64,000 nucleotides of DNA from Entonaema liquescens (GCA_902805475.1 CADCSX010000023.1:3348001-3412000), one strand, 5' to 3'; shown: positions 46,092 to 60,366, numbered from the stretch's first letter. Notes: generated by a model from the sequence alone, not told the origin. Program-made: numbers and translations.

Positions 46092-48077
46092 AATAGGTAC
46101 CTCAGAACCCCCGACATGAACAACCAACTGCAAGCACCGCAGCACCGCCACTGCGGCTGCCCCTTTATTGACGAAATATGACCAAGGAAATCATTCCTCA
46201 AAGGTCCAGAACAGATTCAGCCAAGCTTGCCAATCCATCAATCCATCCACAAACCGACTCTTGATATCGGACCCCCGACAGCCACTACCGCAATATATAA
46301 TCAATGATCAGTGATTTATTAGAGGATTCCTCTACACACCATCATCTGTGTCGAAGTAAGCGGTGAACCCTGTTGCATCCCCTCAATATGAACTTTGGGG
46401 ATGAGTTGGCATTTCCATTATGCACAGCCTATGTTCATGGTCAAACTAGGCAACCCCGGGGATAACAACCAATATTCCCGGCTTTTAGGCCCTTCGAACT
46501 TGGATCATTCTAGCTTGCCGAATGTTGTGAGAGAGAGAGAGAGAGAGAAACAAAGGACAAAGGGAAACAAAAGTGCACTTTTCTCAAGGACAACCGAAAC
46601 AACCAGACATGATCAAAACCCGGTCACACCGACTGCTGAGCTGTCAATCATTAATGGTATTGGTATTACGTACACGCCACTTCGGGTCCTACGGGCTCGT
46701 GGGCAATGAGCCTGAATGGGAGGTTCGCGATAAGAAATCAGTTGTATACATACATGTTTGGGCCTCAGCGGGATGTAGCTCGGTCGACTGCCAAAAATAT
46801 CTCTGGCTATCTATTGTTTGGAGTTATGTGGTCCGCGGCTGAGAAACCTCCTATTAGGTCATCGAAAAGTAGGCAACCAACCAAATGTCCCTGTTTCTCT
46901 TTCCTAATATCCCCCAACCCATCCGCCAAACACCGTCCTCAAACACGTTTAACCAACAGGTTCTCGCTCTTCCGTCAACATATATACGTTAGCACCCCGC
47001 GTTAGGTAAGACTACGTGAAATCTGCAGATGCGCTGACAGCTATGCTTCAGAGACGCCACATGGCTCTGGTAAACAATAATCAATTAATAACAAAACAGG
47101 ACAATATTGGCTAGAGTCAGCATATGAGACGATGTAAATCGTGATTATTTCTATTTAGACCAATATATTACTTTCTTGAGCCTTCGATATACACATTGCT
47201 AAGCTTCTGAGATAAGCACAGTCTTCTAAACCATTAGCTTACGTACGCACAATACTTCTTCGACACGATGTTAAACTTTGGTGTTGACTTTGTAGCATGC
47301 AATGCTGTGGCTCAGGGGTTAGGGGCTACTGTTTGCCTCTTACAAGACAGCCTCGTTAAGCAGTAACACCGTCAGCTCCTTGCTGAGAATACGGAATACT
47401 AGACAATAGGAACGCGCGTTTCGAGTTTGAGTCCGGGCAGTGGCTTGGGGTTGAACTGCAGATGACAACTCTGAGGAATATTAAGTAGGTATTGGTAGTT
47501 TTGCCCGCTCTCGCATATACGGCATGTGAGACACAACAAAACGCAGCTCATCCACGACAAAAAGTATGCGCGCAACAATAACAAAGTGTACGCAATGACG
47601 CGATTCGGGCATTATGCTTCGGTGAACAGTTGACCGTTAGCTGACGTGGATATTACTGTGGTTCTCATATGATCACTGGTCCATATCGATGTCTTCCGAG
47701 ACAAGGTTGCAGCCAACCAGTTAACCTGAAAACATATCCACAGGCTCACTTACGGGCTTCTCATGGGAATACCATCGTTTTTCTTAATTACTTTTCTGCT
47801 ATGTAAGTTGTGGCGTAGCTATTGGCTTGTGGCAAACTGCCCAAATTCCCCTCCAAGCCCCTATCAGCTAAGGAAATACAGGCCAACATGTGCCAATGAC
47901 AAAGGAAATATAGCGAAATGAGGGTATCCTAATTTTCAAAGAGATAACCGTAGAAACAAACGCTAACCATCCCATCGTAACTACCAACAAGATGTGACAT
48001 CCATAGAACTCGCCCCATCCTAACCCCTATCCCTTCCCTCGTGTAACGTTGAGGATACCATCCTAATAATTCCTAAA
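46092..48077. other. Gene-poor region
   Basis: Ordinary composition. A GA microsatellite at about 46,527-46,549. Open frames 46395-46709 and 46706-47005 overlap in different frames and show no family features. Nothing else supportable. Confidence 0.5.
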
Positions 48078-48986
48078 CTAGTAATGCAAGATGATAAGAA
48101 GTAAATTACATGAGCGAGTTGAAATCAACATCTGGATGAAAGCAAAGGTTACGAGGTGTAGAAGTAGAAGATATCGTCTTGGGGTCAATCGGTAGAACCG
48201 TAAAACCCCTGAAATGAGTTGATCGGAAGCGCCAACCCCTAACCTATAAAAGGAGCGGAATAGCCAAAGTGATACAGCTCTATGAGCCTCACAAAAGCTG
48301 TAGCGGGGACGTGTCGGGATAGTAGTTTCGTATCTTCGAAGCATACGACGCTGCTCGTCGATCAGGAGATCTCTTTCCTCGAGCTCCCTAACGCGGGCCG
48401 CAAGGTTACGCCTGGCCTGCTCGAGCCGGCAATTAAGATCGCCCGTGGTCTTCTCGTATTCGTCGCGCTTCTTCTTGCAGCTCAGAGTCTTTTCGGATAT
48501 CTCCTCGCCCTGTCTGTTGATGGTCTCTGACATGATGCGGGTCCGCTTGGATAGGATGTCGTTCTCCTTTCTGAGTTCCAGGATATCTTTGTCTTTTCTG
48601 TCGATCTCCATCTTGAGAGTTTGTACGCGTCGGCGGAATCTCTCTGTTGCTTCGGCGTCAAGGCCGCGTGTTCGTCTTAGCTCTTCGATCTCCTCGGTCA
48701 TCTGTTGGTTGCAGTGGAGGAGACGGCTATTCTCCTGGACGGAGGCTTGGAGGTCGTGCTTGAGGGTCTGGTTCTCGCGGGTGAGGACATCGTTTCTCTC
48801 TGCAAAGTCCTTCTTCTGCTCGCGTATGCTATTCCATTTCTCGAGGGGGACTTCTGCGCAGCCGTCGTAGCATCGGCCACGGTACTGGTGACGATGACGA
48901 TGATCATCATAATGGTGAGAGAAGGAATGGGAACGCGTGAACGACCGATGGCTTGGGTGAACTGTCCTAATACAGTATTCGAACAT
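48078..48986 (-). CDS. Coiled-coil protein
   Basis: 302 aa as a single frame. A His/Arg-rich N-terminus (HHYDDHRHRHQYRGRCYDGC) is followed by an almost continuous coiled coil from about residue 50 to 220 (KDFAERNDVLTRENQTLK, RRRVQTLKMEIDRKDKDILE, RVRELEERDLLIDEQRRML). The last 70 residues turn hydrophobic and Leu-rich (RYLLLLHLVTFAFIQML) and look unlike the rest; they may be a membrane anchor, or read-through of an unrecognised intron or 3' UTR. No known function. Its layout resembles the coiled-coil gene at 41568-42458. Confidence 0.7.
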   Translation of the reverse strand: MFEYCIRTVHPSHRSFTRSHSFSHHYDDHRHRHQYRGRCYDGCAEVPLEKWNSIREQKKDFAERNDVLTRENQTLKHDLQASVQENSRLLHCNQQMTEEIEELRRTRGLDAEATERFRRRVQTLKMEIDRKDKDILELRKENDILSKRTRIMSETINRQGEEISEKTLSCKKKRDEYEKTTGDLNCRLEQARRNLAARVRELEERDLLIDEQRRMLRRYETTIPTRPRYSFCEAHRAVSLWLFRSFYRLGVGASDQLISGVLRFYRLTPRRYLLLLHLVTFAFIQMLISTRSCNLLLIILHY

Positions 48987-51900
48987 AGGGAAACTAATGA
49001 AGCGCCCCTCTATTCGAGGGTAAACGCGATATGGTAAAAGCTAAAGATGAATAGGGCAAATATGAATCCTGACTGGATAGAGTGTAAGTTTGAGATCGTG
49101 AATCGTAGATGCAGCAAGGGGAACTAGCAAATATAAAGACGAATAAGAAGAGATAAACAAGCCAAGATTGGCTTGAACAATACGCGGTGGGCTTCATTAT
49201 AAGTAGACTATACCAGGCATCAACCCCAATAGGCCTCCCCGCGAGGCTATGGTGGGGGATAAGGGCGTAGCATATGAGTCTAAGCTCTAGAAGATTGATA
49301 TCACGAGGCGTTGAACGCGAACCTCATGGCTCTCACAGTTGACAAACCTGTAAAGGGGGGGGTGAGATGTGCACTTTACGGTCTGATTCATGGGGGGTCT
49401 TTCGAGACCAAGTACACACGCAGTGCAAGGTGACGACGAAGGTAAACTACGACTTTCATCTTAGCCTCGAGTGGGCTGTATAACAAAATGTTGACCAAAA
49501 CGTCATCGGGCACGAAGCACCTGAAGGCTGAGAGACCTCAGTTGACTTTGATTTGACTACTATGTCTCAGCAGGATGCAGGTCACTCGGCGGGATAACCG
49601 AGAAACTCGAAAAACATCCATGGCTTAAGGCTGGGATGCCAAGAACAATAATGGTAAGAGTTTGCGTTGAACAAAAACAACTATATTCTTCAACTTGATA
49701 AGGGTACTCCCGGAAGGTTTTCAGGGCAAGTGTGAAAATATCATGATATGACGGAAGATTAAAGATTGAAGATTGAAGAGGCGCATCCTTGGCCGACCGC
49801 TTTGCATCGATCGTGCATATTGCATATGTAGCCGCGGGTTGATGCATGCAACCATGCAGAGCGATAATCAATCTGTACCTAAGTACCCCTTGAAGAGCCA
49901 ATTAAAAGTGATGCCGTTGATTAGATTTGTTGGTACGTACCTGTTTACCACGCGCACAGACACTCAGCTGATATACTTAAAAAAGGTTCACCAGATTGAC
50001 CCGATGAACACATAAACACATAAAAGGGACACCCCCGTCGACCTTCACAGCTCAGCCCCAGCCAAGGCTGATCTTTTTTAAAGGTCACCAGCCGCAATCA
50101 TTCATGATATGATTCTAGGTCTTGAATCCTCCTATTAAAAAAAAAAATAGTTTGTTCTTAAAGCTCACATAAGAGGCCTCACTCCCCCCTAGCCTTAAGG
50201 CGCTCCTTAAAACCAGCCCTACTATTTGCACTTCTTACTCAACTTATCGCCTCTCAACCTCAACATCAATCGTATCAACTCGTAAGATCCCTACATATAT
50301 CCGATTACATAGAACGCGAAGAACGGTTTCCCGAAAAGGTCATTTTAGGCATCGATAAAATGGGCGTTTGGGGTTATTAAGACGGCGACGTTATTACTCT
50401 CACCTAAACGGCCCCCTTGTCAGCCAAGCTACATTTTCAGGCCGCGATCTTGTGACTTAATAACTTACCTACTTAGTACCCTTCTCCCAACAGAATAGTT
50501 TCTAGGTTAGCTCGATTTAAATTTAGATCCTAGATAAACTAAATCACCTACCCAAATAAGTCTTCAAATTACCTAACCCGATTTAACCAATATTTCTACT
50601 TAATACTAATCGAGTGACTCTTCTTCTATTTCATCGTTTCAGCACAAGTATTCTATTAATAAAGTAACTAGTATTCAGCTATTCAACTATGCCAAAATAT
50701 CTTTGCTAGTTCTTTGCATCAAGAAGCCACGCCTACTAATACCACAACCGGAACCACCTTTATCTGCTATGATAATGATGGTCAGCGTTTAGCATCATCC
50801 TCGCCTCAGCCTCCGCCACAGACCTCTTCGATACCTTGTCATCGGCCTAGCCGCCAGTCGTAAGCAAGGCTGAGAAAGTCGAAATAGTCGAACATACCCT
50901 GTCGAAACCTAGGCGAGATACAGAGGGTGGTGAACTTCCTACCAAGTTAAGTAAAAGGTGAACAAGAAGACACCCCGGTCTAATACACCGCATACCAGGA
51001 ATAATATCTCTCGCCGACTATTGCCTTCACCGTGACCAGGGCGTTCTTTCACCTGAAAATGAGGTGGTGGGGGAAACACTAAATACGATCTGGAGTCATC
51101 CACTAGCCTTCCACTCTATATGTGCAAATCTCTACCCAAGCCATGGATGAGTGACGTAGGCCATCCCTAACGGATAAGGGGTATCACACGGAGAAATTAA
51201 CACAACATACTAGTCGCCGCCTAAGTGTCGCCTACACCAGGCAACAAGGCAAACCAGTCCCCTGATATACACCACACCCCAAGGGATATTGTGGTGGCGA
51301 ATCCTTCCGACGATGATATTATTCAAACCTGGTAGTGCTTAGAATATGGCAGAGGGGAGGAAAGTAATGGAATCTAGGCGTTTAGGCGTAGATACCTAGG
51401 AGGTTGATGCCCAACTAGAAAAGTGCAAATACGGAAATCAAGAAGTTGCACTTTTGAGAAATGTTGAGACTCCAGGTGAGACAGCTAGAATGGAATACTA
51501 GATACTTTTCTTACATTGAAGTGAAACTTTTGTGATTAGAGTGAGAATCCCCGGCGGGACAAGGAAGTCGTTTTCTTGTTTCTTACTCCACACGAAAATA
51601 CGGGCAAGCTGTGTTGATAGAAACATACAACCTGATTGATAATTAAAAACGACAATCCGCCCAATATTGCCCGGGCAAGGTATACTAAATAGGAAAGGAA
51701 ATCCGGAAGGCTGGTCAGCTTTTAACCTACAATATTCATAGTTCAGGAGCTAGGTAGCCTTATTCCCGACTTTTAATATTAAATAGAGTGCACAGAAGAA
51801 TAAAACCATTTTCGTCTAGGCGACTATCTTTAAAACTTGTAGTACGTCCTCCCATCTAGTTAATATAAGATAGAGCGAAGTTTATGAGTAATAAATAGCA

Positions 51901-52424
51901 TATTTCTTTGATGTCCTCAAGTACAATTTTGTCACAATATTGCCTATGCTAACTTCAGATGTTGTTAAAATTTCAAAAGAACCTTATATATGATGGATAC
52001 GACCGTTGTCTGTCTGTAATGATGTGATTGGTCACTTTGTTGTATAGAAGGCTCGTACTTAACAACATAATCGAAACGGTCAAGTATACAAGCCAGATGT
52101 TTCAATATAAGTCACTATACCTCATCATTTAAGTTTAGTGTACGAAATCATCGACAAATTTTACATCCGGATTGTCACCATTAGAAGCTAGGAACTGAAT
52201 TTGACTTCTTGTAGTTAACTTTCATATTCCACCAATGGACATGCGCCGTGGTAAGCTAGCTAGCTAATATAGCTAATGATAATACACGCAGGAACCAGTT
52301 CTCCTACGACCTTATTTAACCATGTTCTCAAAGCCGACAGGTATTTTGCTATACATGACAAGGATTGGATATCGAATAATCCCGAAAACACGCTTTAACG
52401 TTAATTCCAAATTTGATTTTTGAC
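48987..52424. other. Gene-poor region, 3.4 kb
   Basis: No frame here is convincing. A minus frame at 49560-49901 (113 aa) has no recognisable motif. 50,000-52,340 lacks any open frame of useful length and leans AT in 51,750-52,300. Possibly old degraded sequence, but I recognise no element. Confidence 0.5.
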
Positions 52425-54209
52425 TTAGTATATCGAGCCACCCAATCTGATAGAGACCGATTTGTTTTGCGTGTAGTTGGCAAGGGCCGCCTCGCCCAGT
52501 TCTCGGCCAATACCACTTTCCTTGTAACCGCCGCTGTAATATTTGTTAGTATTTGTTTAGAAGATTCTCGGGAGAATGAATACTCACAATGGCAGTTGGT
52601 GGTGAAGGAGATTGTAACCTGTGAGAGTAGCGTTTTGTTAGCACACATACTTGTTAGGACAAAAATGAGAGAAAGGCAATGCATACTGTTAACCCAGATA
52701 GTACCAGCGCGTAGCTCATTGCTGACTCGGATAGCAGTGTTGAGGTTGCTGGTGTGTACGGCAGCTGCCAGTCCGTAAGAGCTGTCGTTACCTAGATGTA
52801 CGACTTCCTCTTCGGTCTTGAACTTGGCTACTGCCACAACAGGGCCGAAAATCTCCTCTTGCATGATCTTCATGTCGTGAGTGACATTAGTGAAGATTGT
52901 TGGCTTGATGAAGTAGCCCTTGTTTCCGTGACGAACACCACCCGTCTCGATGGTGGCGCCGCCCTTCTTACCCTCCTCAATGTATCCCATGATGCGGTCA
53001 TACTGAAGTTTGCTGACCTGCGGGCCCTGGAACGTGCCCTCGTCAAAGGGGTCACCAACAGAGTTCTGCTCTGCTCGCTTCTTGAATGCTGCAATGAATT
53101 TGTCGTAGATTCCTTCTTGCACGTATACTCGGGAACCAGCACAGCAGCATTGACCGTGGTTGTAGTAGATACCAAAGTTGACCCAGGAGATTGCCTGCTC
53201 GATGTCCGCATCGTCGAAGACGATGTTGGGGACTGCCACCAAGTTCCAAAGTAACCTTCTTGAGGTTGGATGCTGCGGCAGCCTTCATGATGGCACGACC
53301 GACAATGGTGGAGCCGGTGAATGCGACCTTGTCAATGTCCATGTGGGAAGAGATGGCAGCACCGGCTACCTTGCCGAATCCTGAAATGATGTTGAGAACA
53401 CCAGGAGGGAAACCTGCCTCCTTGACGAATTGGGCGAAAACGAGACCAGAGAGCGGCGTTTGCTCGGCAGTCTTAAGAACAACCGTGTTTCCAGTGCAGA
53501 GAGCGGGTCCAATCTTCCAGGCCAACATCAATAGGGGGAAGTTCCAGGGAATGATTTGACCGCAAACTCCAATCTAGACATTGTTAGTACTTTCACTTCC
53601 AGGAATTAATAGTCCAAGTCCCAACGTACAGGTTCTTGCCTGGTGTAGTGGAAAGATTCGTGGTTGATATCGATGGTTTTACCCTCAATCTTGTCTGCCC
53701 AACCACCATAGTATCTGATGCAGCCGACAACGGCGTTAACATCTCCTCTGGCCATGGAAATAGACTTTCCATTGTCAAGAGATTCAACTGCAGCTAATAA
53801 CTCGGAATTCTTCTCTAGAATGTCTGCGAGCTTGATCAAGAGGATACTTCGCTGCTGAGGAGTAGTCTTTCGCCACGAGCCGTTGAATGCTTTTCGGGCT
53901 GCGGATACTGCTACGTCGACATCTTTCTCTGTGGCTTCGCTCACGGAGCAGATGACTTCCTCAGTGGAGGGGTTGATAACCTCAAAAGTCTTCTTGTCAA
54001 CACCCTCAACCCACTCGTTGTTGATAAACCTAAATAGGGTCACATGTTAGTGGATAGACATTTTATAAAGATTATCTTCGATTGGCAAAGAGATGTTTCG
54101 GGTTGACGCCTTGGGCTAAAGCCATGGCGTACTCAGTGGTGACTTACAAGCCGGTTGGCTGAATATATTCGCCAGTGATTGGCGTCTTTAGCTGCACGGA
54201 CAGAGGCAT
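52425..54209 (-). CDS. Aldehyde dehydrogenase (NAD(P)+), two-base frame break
   Basis: Oxidises aldehydes to acids; close in sequence to fungal AldA/Ald5-type enzymes. Five exons: 54209-54148, 54029-53630, 53573-52687, 52618-52588 and 52533-52425. The frame is about 496 aa once a break is allowed for, matching the family's length. It reads FINNEWVEG, INPSTEEVICSVSEA, IIPWNFPLLMLAWKIGPAL, FTGSTIVGR (Rossmann loop), VTLELGG (catalytic Glu), GQCCCAGSR (catalytic Cys) and FGPVVAVAKF, ending LPFGGYKESGIGRELGE and SIRLGG. Exon 3 is 887 nt, two short of the length its splice phases need. The break is at 53226-53240, right after LELGG, where the usual Lys-Ser-Pro sequence is missing two bases (one A, one C, each from a short run). 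A microexon of 31 nt is unusual but matches the family perfectly. Confidence 0.92.
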
Positions 54210-57200
54210 GGTGGTATCAAATGTGGTATCAAAGATGTCTGTTTTATGCAAGGACGTAAAATAAAGCTGCTCAAGTCGACCTGCGAGATTATATCTATTT
54301 TACGCTGCAATGTGGGAAATACTCCTTGCAGTTCAGCGGTGGATTGGGTTGCGTTATATGTAGGTTGAGAAGGAGAAGAGGAGGGAGTATGACATGTCTT
54401 TTGTACTGTTGACGCTTTAATATCTAAGGCGGGGTAATGTTCGACGGTGTCATTGCATTGTGGCGAGGAGAATGGAACTAGCGACTTCCCCAATTGTAAA
54501 CCCCGATTGTAGTACAGCTATGACCAATACCTATCGGACAAGAAGGTACGAGGTCAACTGGTATCTAGCATGTAACACAAGTAATACATGTAGCTAAGAG
54601 ATAGAGGATTTCCACTCTCCCGGACGCATGGGGCTCTTTCCGGGGCAACCAAGAAGGCATTGTGTCTGGTTTATGGGGAAGGAGTTGCAGGAGTTCACTT
54701 TATTGGCTAACAAGGCACTAAGATCTGTCACGCTGCCGCAAGTGGTTTTTAGTGACGAGCCGGCGATAAACTAACTAAGCCCACTAACATCATACTAACG
54801 TAGGAAGTAGCAATTGGGGTATACCTTTAGGGCCAATTGGCTCTGAGACGGACCACATTTGTTCTGTACCTGAATTGATGTTTTGAGTATATGTATTTTT
54901 TACCCCGCACTTAGGAGATAAGTTTTCATGCCAAGGTCCATGTTATGCAGAACAGACTACTACTCTCGCAACTATTAGGAATATCAAACATAATCTAATA
55001 GGTATAGAGATAGGTATGAATGCATCGGCACCTACCAACAACTTGAAATTGTACTCCCCACCGTTAGCTTCCCTTAAACGCCGCCATGAAGTCACATACG
55101 CGTTTACCCACACTTACTATGCAGTGGAATATACGACATCCAGCTCTCTCATAATGAAGAGGGGCTTTTGCCACACTAGCTGACCAGCACCGAAGGCTGA
55201 CCGCATTAGCTGCTTTACTTGGACCTAGCGTCCCCCGCATTGTGGAGGAATTCTACTGTTTTTAGGTGCTTACCAGAGGTCATATCCCCGATCGTGCAGG
55301 TGAAGCAGCGCCGTCTGCACCGTGTAGATCACCGATTCGGTGCGGGTTAATGGAAGTTTATTTAAGGGAACAAAGAGGAGCCGCATAGATCAAGCTTACT
55401 TATAGGTGAGCTGATAGGCGACTCGATAAGCTAGTCAGGCTTACGGTTGCCCCTTTCGGTCCTAAGATAGCCTCATGGCCGCAACGGAATACTCTGTTGG
55501 TTTACACACGTTAATACCCTGCGTCGATGGCGCAACAGCTTTACTCGTTATTGGTTGACCGTAGATCATACGTTAGTCCACCGTAATCGGAATCTCAACA
55601 GAACCCGACGTGTTGGGTATACGATCCCAAGGTCGAACGGACGGACGAACGGTACAATAACGCGATTTCGTGTAACATTCTATAGTAAAATGGCTCCGCA
55701 AGCTCCGGATAGGGGGAGATCCTGCGACGCATTTGTTGTTGTTCATCTGTCTATCCTGGCATAACCCCACCAAGTTTTCTGGGGACCCCACGTATATCAT
55801 TGTCGAGACGGAAAAGTCCGGAATAGCAGAGTAGAGGCATGTGTGAGTTCCATGAGAAATGACAATAATTATTTGGACCCTAGTCTGCTTGTTAAGCTTT
55901 ATGCGGCGCGTGCCCTTATTCGATTCAATTATTGTCCGCTCATATTTAAGCCGAGTTCTCGTTATAATGCTTTGCTCATTTCTAATAAATATATCTTAAA
56001 TGGTCTAAGTTGAATTTTATCTCGGGTTAACAAGCAGCGAGTCCAATCATATCCACCTTGAGGGACCTTTGAGAACCACCCGGTTCTATTTATCTTCTAG
56101 TATAGTTGTCTTAGTGAGCTCGGTACGGAAAGAAAAAGTACCGATGCTTTACATTCCAAGGATCAGGCCTGTCAAGATGTAGCTAGATGCTTAATTGCGT
56201 ATCTTTAGAGGTAGAGATATTAATTATAAGACTATGGGGAAAATATAACAGTCTGGGGTTTCCGTGGGGGTAGTTTGACCGTGACATTTATAGTATCACA
56301 CTTATTCTTTTTCAATATGTAAGTTCTGCATACAGTACTTTAGACTTGTATTACTTGCGAGGAAGATACGTTTAGCTTCATATACCTAGAGATTGTATAT
56401 TCAAAACTACAAGGGCTAAGGCTTACCTTATCCTCAAAGAGGACGAGGAGAAGATGAATGATTCTGTCTATAATATGCTCTAGTGCCCGATATGATATCT
56501 CTGAAATTGCATACTGCATATCTATAACTAAGACGCTTCATTCGGTTCTTAGCATTGACTAACATGGTATTGGGTTAGATGAACTGACATTATCTAAATT
56601 ATAAATTGAGCCTCATCTATTGCCATGACGTCTAGCGTCATCCAAGCCTAGTCCTCAGCGTAGATCTGTATAGATTTAAATTTAAAGATGGGGCAACCAA
56701 TTGTGATTGTCTAGGCGGCATTGTGCCGATGACGGTGTTGCTGAGAGTTTCATTTCCACATGTTCCCAGACGAATATAAAAAGAAACAATTTTCCGCAAC
56801 TTCAATGATAGCCTGACTTTTTATTGTAATATACGAGAAGGTGTAATAGGGTCTTTTTTTCAGGAGAATGAATAACTGCCCAATTTGTGTACCTTCCCTG
56901 CAAAAGAATCAAGTGAATTTTATAAGTGAGAGTATGCCCAAATCGCAATTTACTTTTAAAGTTAGACTTATAATTCATTCTTTCATTAGGATGATCCAGC
57001 GTGAAAAATCAAAAGGTTTCGCCTTTGGCAAAATTAAAGTTTTTGAAGTTACATTTGTGTATCGCATTGATCTAAAGCTCTTGGGGCAAGAAATGAGGGC
57101 AATCTTCTAATCTTATCGGGGACGCTTTGACCAAATTTTCGCCGTTATCATTATCTTTACTATCAACGCCTAAAGAAACATTGGTAGGTACAACAAGACA

Positions 57201-57298
57201 TCAAGCTTATTCTACCTTTCGACAGCAGGAACTACCAATTGATTTACCATTGAGTCCCCGCGCAAATGTACCAACTGTCGCCTATAAGAAGTTAACCC
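54210..57298. other. Gene-poor region, 3.1 kb
   Basis: Upstream of the aldehyde dehydrogenase and of the telobox gene. Frames at 54188-54493, 55555-55800 and 56868-57110 are short and without motifs. Nothing certain is seen. Confidence 0.5.
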
Positions 57299-60200
57299 AT
57301 GGCTGATGTCGCTGAGGCTATTGCGGCCGCCATCGCTGCTGCCGCGCCACCGACTAGTGAGTAGTTCAAACTTTGATTTCTTTGCGACTTTCTTTCCTTT
57401 AAACTTAAAGTCCCTATAAATACTTGAAGCTTCTTACATCTTCAAGTTGTTTCGCATATGTGCCTCATGTTCTATAAAATGATGTGTTCCCACTGACGCC
57501 GATGGATCAAGGTCCTACTATTAAAACCGAGCCTTTGATAGGTGATGCTATGGTCCTGGATCATGCACCCGAACCGCCACAGTCACCTTTAAAGAGACTG
57601 CGAACTCCTGACGAAGATGGCGATCAAGCTAGAGACGAAAAGCGACCCAAGATGGAAAGCGAGGGAGTAAACGAGATGGATGATATCGCCCTCCTTGTCC
57701 AGCAAGCTCAGGCCGAAGCTATGCAACATTTCCAGTCAGAACACGACAACGTCGACAATGTTCCCTCAAATGATACCGAACACTTCCACGACATTTCCAA
57801 TAATCTATCCCATGATATATCTCATGATATATCCAATGACATATCCCACATTATGCACCAAGATATGCATCACGATGTACCGGGATTGGATACGGAATTC
57901 GAAGCGCGGGCGCCCAGTCCTGTTGACAACCAGGAACCGCGCCCCGAGTCCCTGTGGAGTAATCCTAGAGATTTTACGCGACGGAAGCATATCATACCAG
58001 CACTTGGTAGCCTAGTGAGTGTTGTCTCGGCCTGCTGCTCGTTGAAGCGACTAAGGATTTCTAGGCTGTCGACATCATTACCGCATGGTCTGAACAATCT
58101 CTAGAGGATACAATCGCCACCCTAAGCGGCGACTCGGATTCAGACATCGCGAAAGAGTACGCCATATTAAAAAGCGCCTTCGACGTTCAGCGAAAGCAAC
58201 TGTCTGATGCGCATCCACTACTATACCCTGAGCACTTGAACGTCACCAGTCAGACCCGAGAAGTGATTAGGATAGTGAATCTTGCAACCACGTGCGCAAG
58301 TGTCTTCGGTACCAATGAGCTTGGTTTGGAAGAGGTTGACGATCATTTTCTCCGCATATTCGTCCCTGAGAATCATGAAGTACCACGGGACGCGGCAGAA
58401 TTATACATGGGCTTGAAGACTCAGATTTTCCTTGCAGTTCTGGAAAGTGAACAGGAAAAAGCTAGGGATCAGTTTCTAGATGACCTCTTTGTTACAAGAC
58501 TGGAGAGTTCTCTACAAGAACACCACCCAAATCTTCCGTTGACCACTGCTGAATACGAGTTTATTGCAAATGCGAAAGCCCGAAAAGCAATGCTCTTAAA
58601 TGAATCTGCCGACATGGATAGTATTCGTATGTTTTTTACGTCTAATCAAGTTCACAGATAATGATTCTAACCAATCCCTAGAAGCTCTCGGTAAACAGTT
58701 TACATATGAGGCATTTCTCGATAGCCTAAGTACATTTCTTAATGACCATATAGAGAGTATCAGGACTCAAGGTACTGGAAGAGTGGAGACTACACCGGCG
58801 ATGGAGGACATTGTACAAGACGAACATGTCACTCAAACTCTAGACGAGACTTTTGATATCAATGCTATGATTGCTGAGGCCTCAAGGGCGGCGCAGAGTG
58901 CCCAGGAGCCGAGTGGAGAAGAGTCTCACGAATTGGATGACCTCTCGGCATTTCTTGCAGAAAACGTTTCTAAGGCGGTTGAGCAGGCTAAAGAAAGTGC
59001 TACAAGCACAGAACTACCGTCTGCTATAGCATCTGCAGCGGAGAGTGCATCAAGGGCGACCATGTTGGCTTTGCAAAGTATTCAACAGAACCAGTATCAC
59101 CCGACGACACTTCCTCAAGCTCCTGGTAGGTTATATAATATCGACGGCGAGAAAAATGACCGCTCACCTAATGTAGCTCAAGCTCCTGCGGCTCCACCTC
59201 AGAATCACAACAACTATCAAGCTCAGCAGACGCAACAGCCACAGCCGCAACAGCAGTATTATCATTACCAGCAGCAACAACAACAGGCAACTAATGGAAT
59301 GCCTTCATATCAAACGGTAAATGATCATCTGCCTCCAAACCAGAGCGACTCGACCCCAGCGCTCTACGAGCGTGCCCGACAAGCGGCAGCAGCTCGGTCT
59401 TCTACTCATGCGCGACGGGAAGGTTCCCATTCTACTCGACGTCCCTGGAGTCCGGAGGAAGAAAAGGCGCTTATGATGGGACTTGATATGGTCAAGGGCC
59501 CACATTGGTCGCAAATCTTGTCCCTGTTTGGTCCGAATGGATCTATTAGCAATATCCTTGCAGACCGTACCCAAGTTCAGTTAAAGGATAAAGCCAGAAA
59601 CTTAAAGCTTTTCTTCCTCAAGACAAATTCGGAGATGCCATACTATCTCCAATGCGTCACCGGTGAGCTGAAAACGAGGGCTCCTACGCAGGCTGCCAGG
59701 AAGGAAGCTGAGGAGAAGGCAAGACTCAACTCGGAGGAACAACAAGCACACGTAAATGGTATCTTAACATTAGCGGGCGGACTACAGAACAATACTCCAT
59801 CCAGACACAGTCCTTCTGCTGGAATTCCTAGAAGTGCAACACCCAATCAGCCCTTGTCGCACCCTGGATCGCAACCAGGCACGCCGAGGATCACACATCC
59901 ATCAGTTCAGCAGTCTGCGTCAGCCCCATCTTCTCTACCTCGTCCGGTTATACCTGCGCCGCAACCAGTCAGCCTCCCTACCTTCACATCAATGTCCCAT
60001 CATCACTCCCAGTCACATGCTTCTCAGGCTGAACGACGTGCTACTTCTATGACGAATACTCCTACACCTCCAGCAACAGTTCCAATGGCGACTCAAGCCA
60101 CTACTGCCATGTCTCCGCCCATCATGGCACCGACAACGACAACTACCAACGCCTTAGGCAGTAACGAACCAGAGAAAAATGAACTCAGTAGTGTAGACGC

Positions 60201-60366
60201 GGCAGTACTTGGTCTGAGAGCTGCTCTAGAACGAGAAAGAGAAAGGGAGAGGGAAAAAGAAAGGGAAAACGACGCACTAGCTGCTGTTGCTGCTACGGCT
60301 TACTCTGACGAAGGAACAATACCCTCTGCTAATTCTGCTACACCCGCAGCCGCGTCGACTGAATAG
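57299..60366 (+). CDS. tbf1: Tbf1/TRF-like telobox Myb protein
   Basis: Double-strand telomeric or subtelomeric TTAGGG-type DNA-binding protein. Four exons: 57299-57356, 57512-58014, 58065-58626, 58682-60366 (935 aa). All junctions keep phase; intron 3 (58627-58681) has a TTCTAAC branch-like site. Exons 3-4 give a helical region (residues about 190-390) compatible with a TRF-homology dimerisation domain. The telobox Myb at about 625-690 reads RRPWSPEEEKALMMGLDMVK, GPHWSQILSLFGP and then VQLKDKARNLKLFF. Upstream is a His/Asp/Ser repeat (HDISNNLSHDISHDIS) and a Gln/His tract. The C-terminus is Thr/Pro/Ser-rich with an RE repeat (REREREREKERE). Tbf1 rather than Taz1 is inferred from the layout. 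Confidence 0.9.

Noticed and set aside
55555..55800. Short frames and a TGTTGGGTATACGA string suggestive of a retroelement LTR start
   Set aside because: No second copy, primer-binding site or coding remnant is visible.
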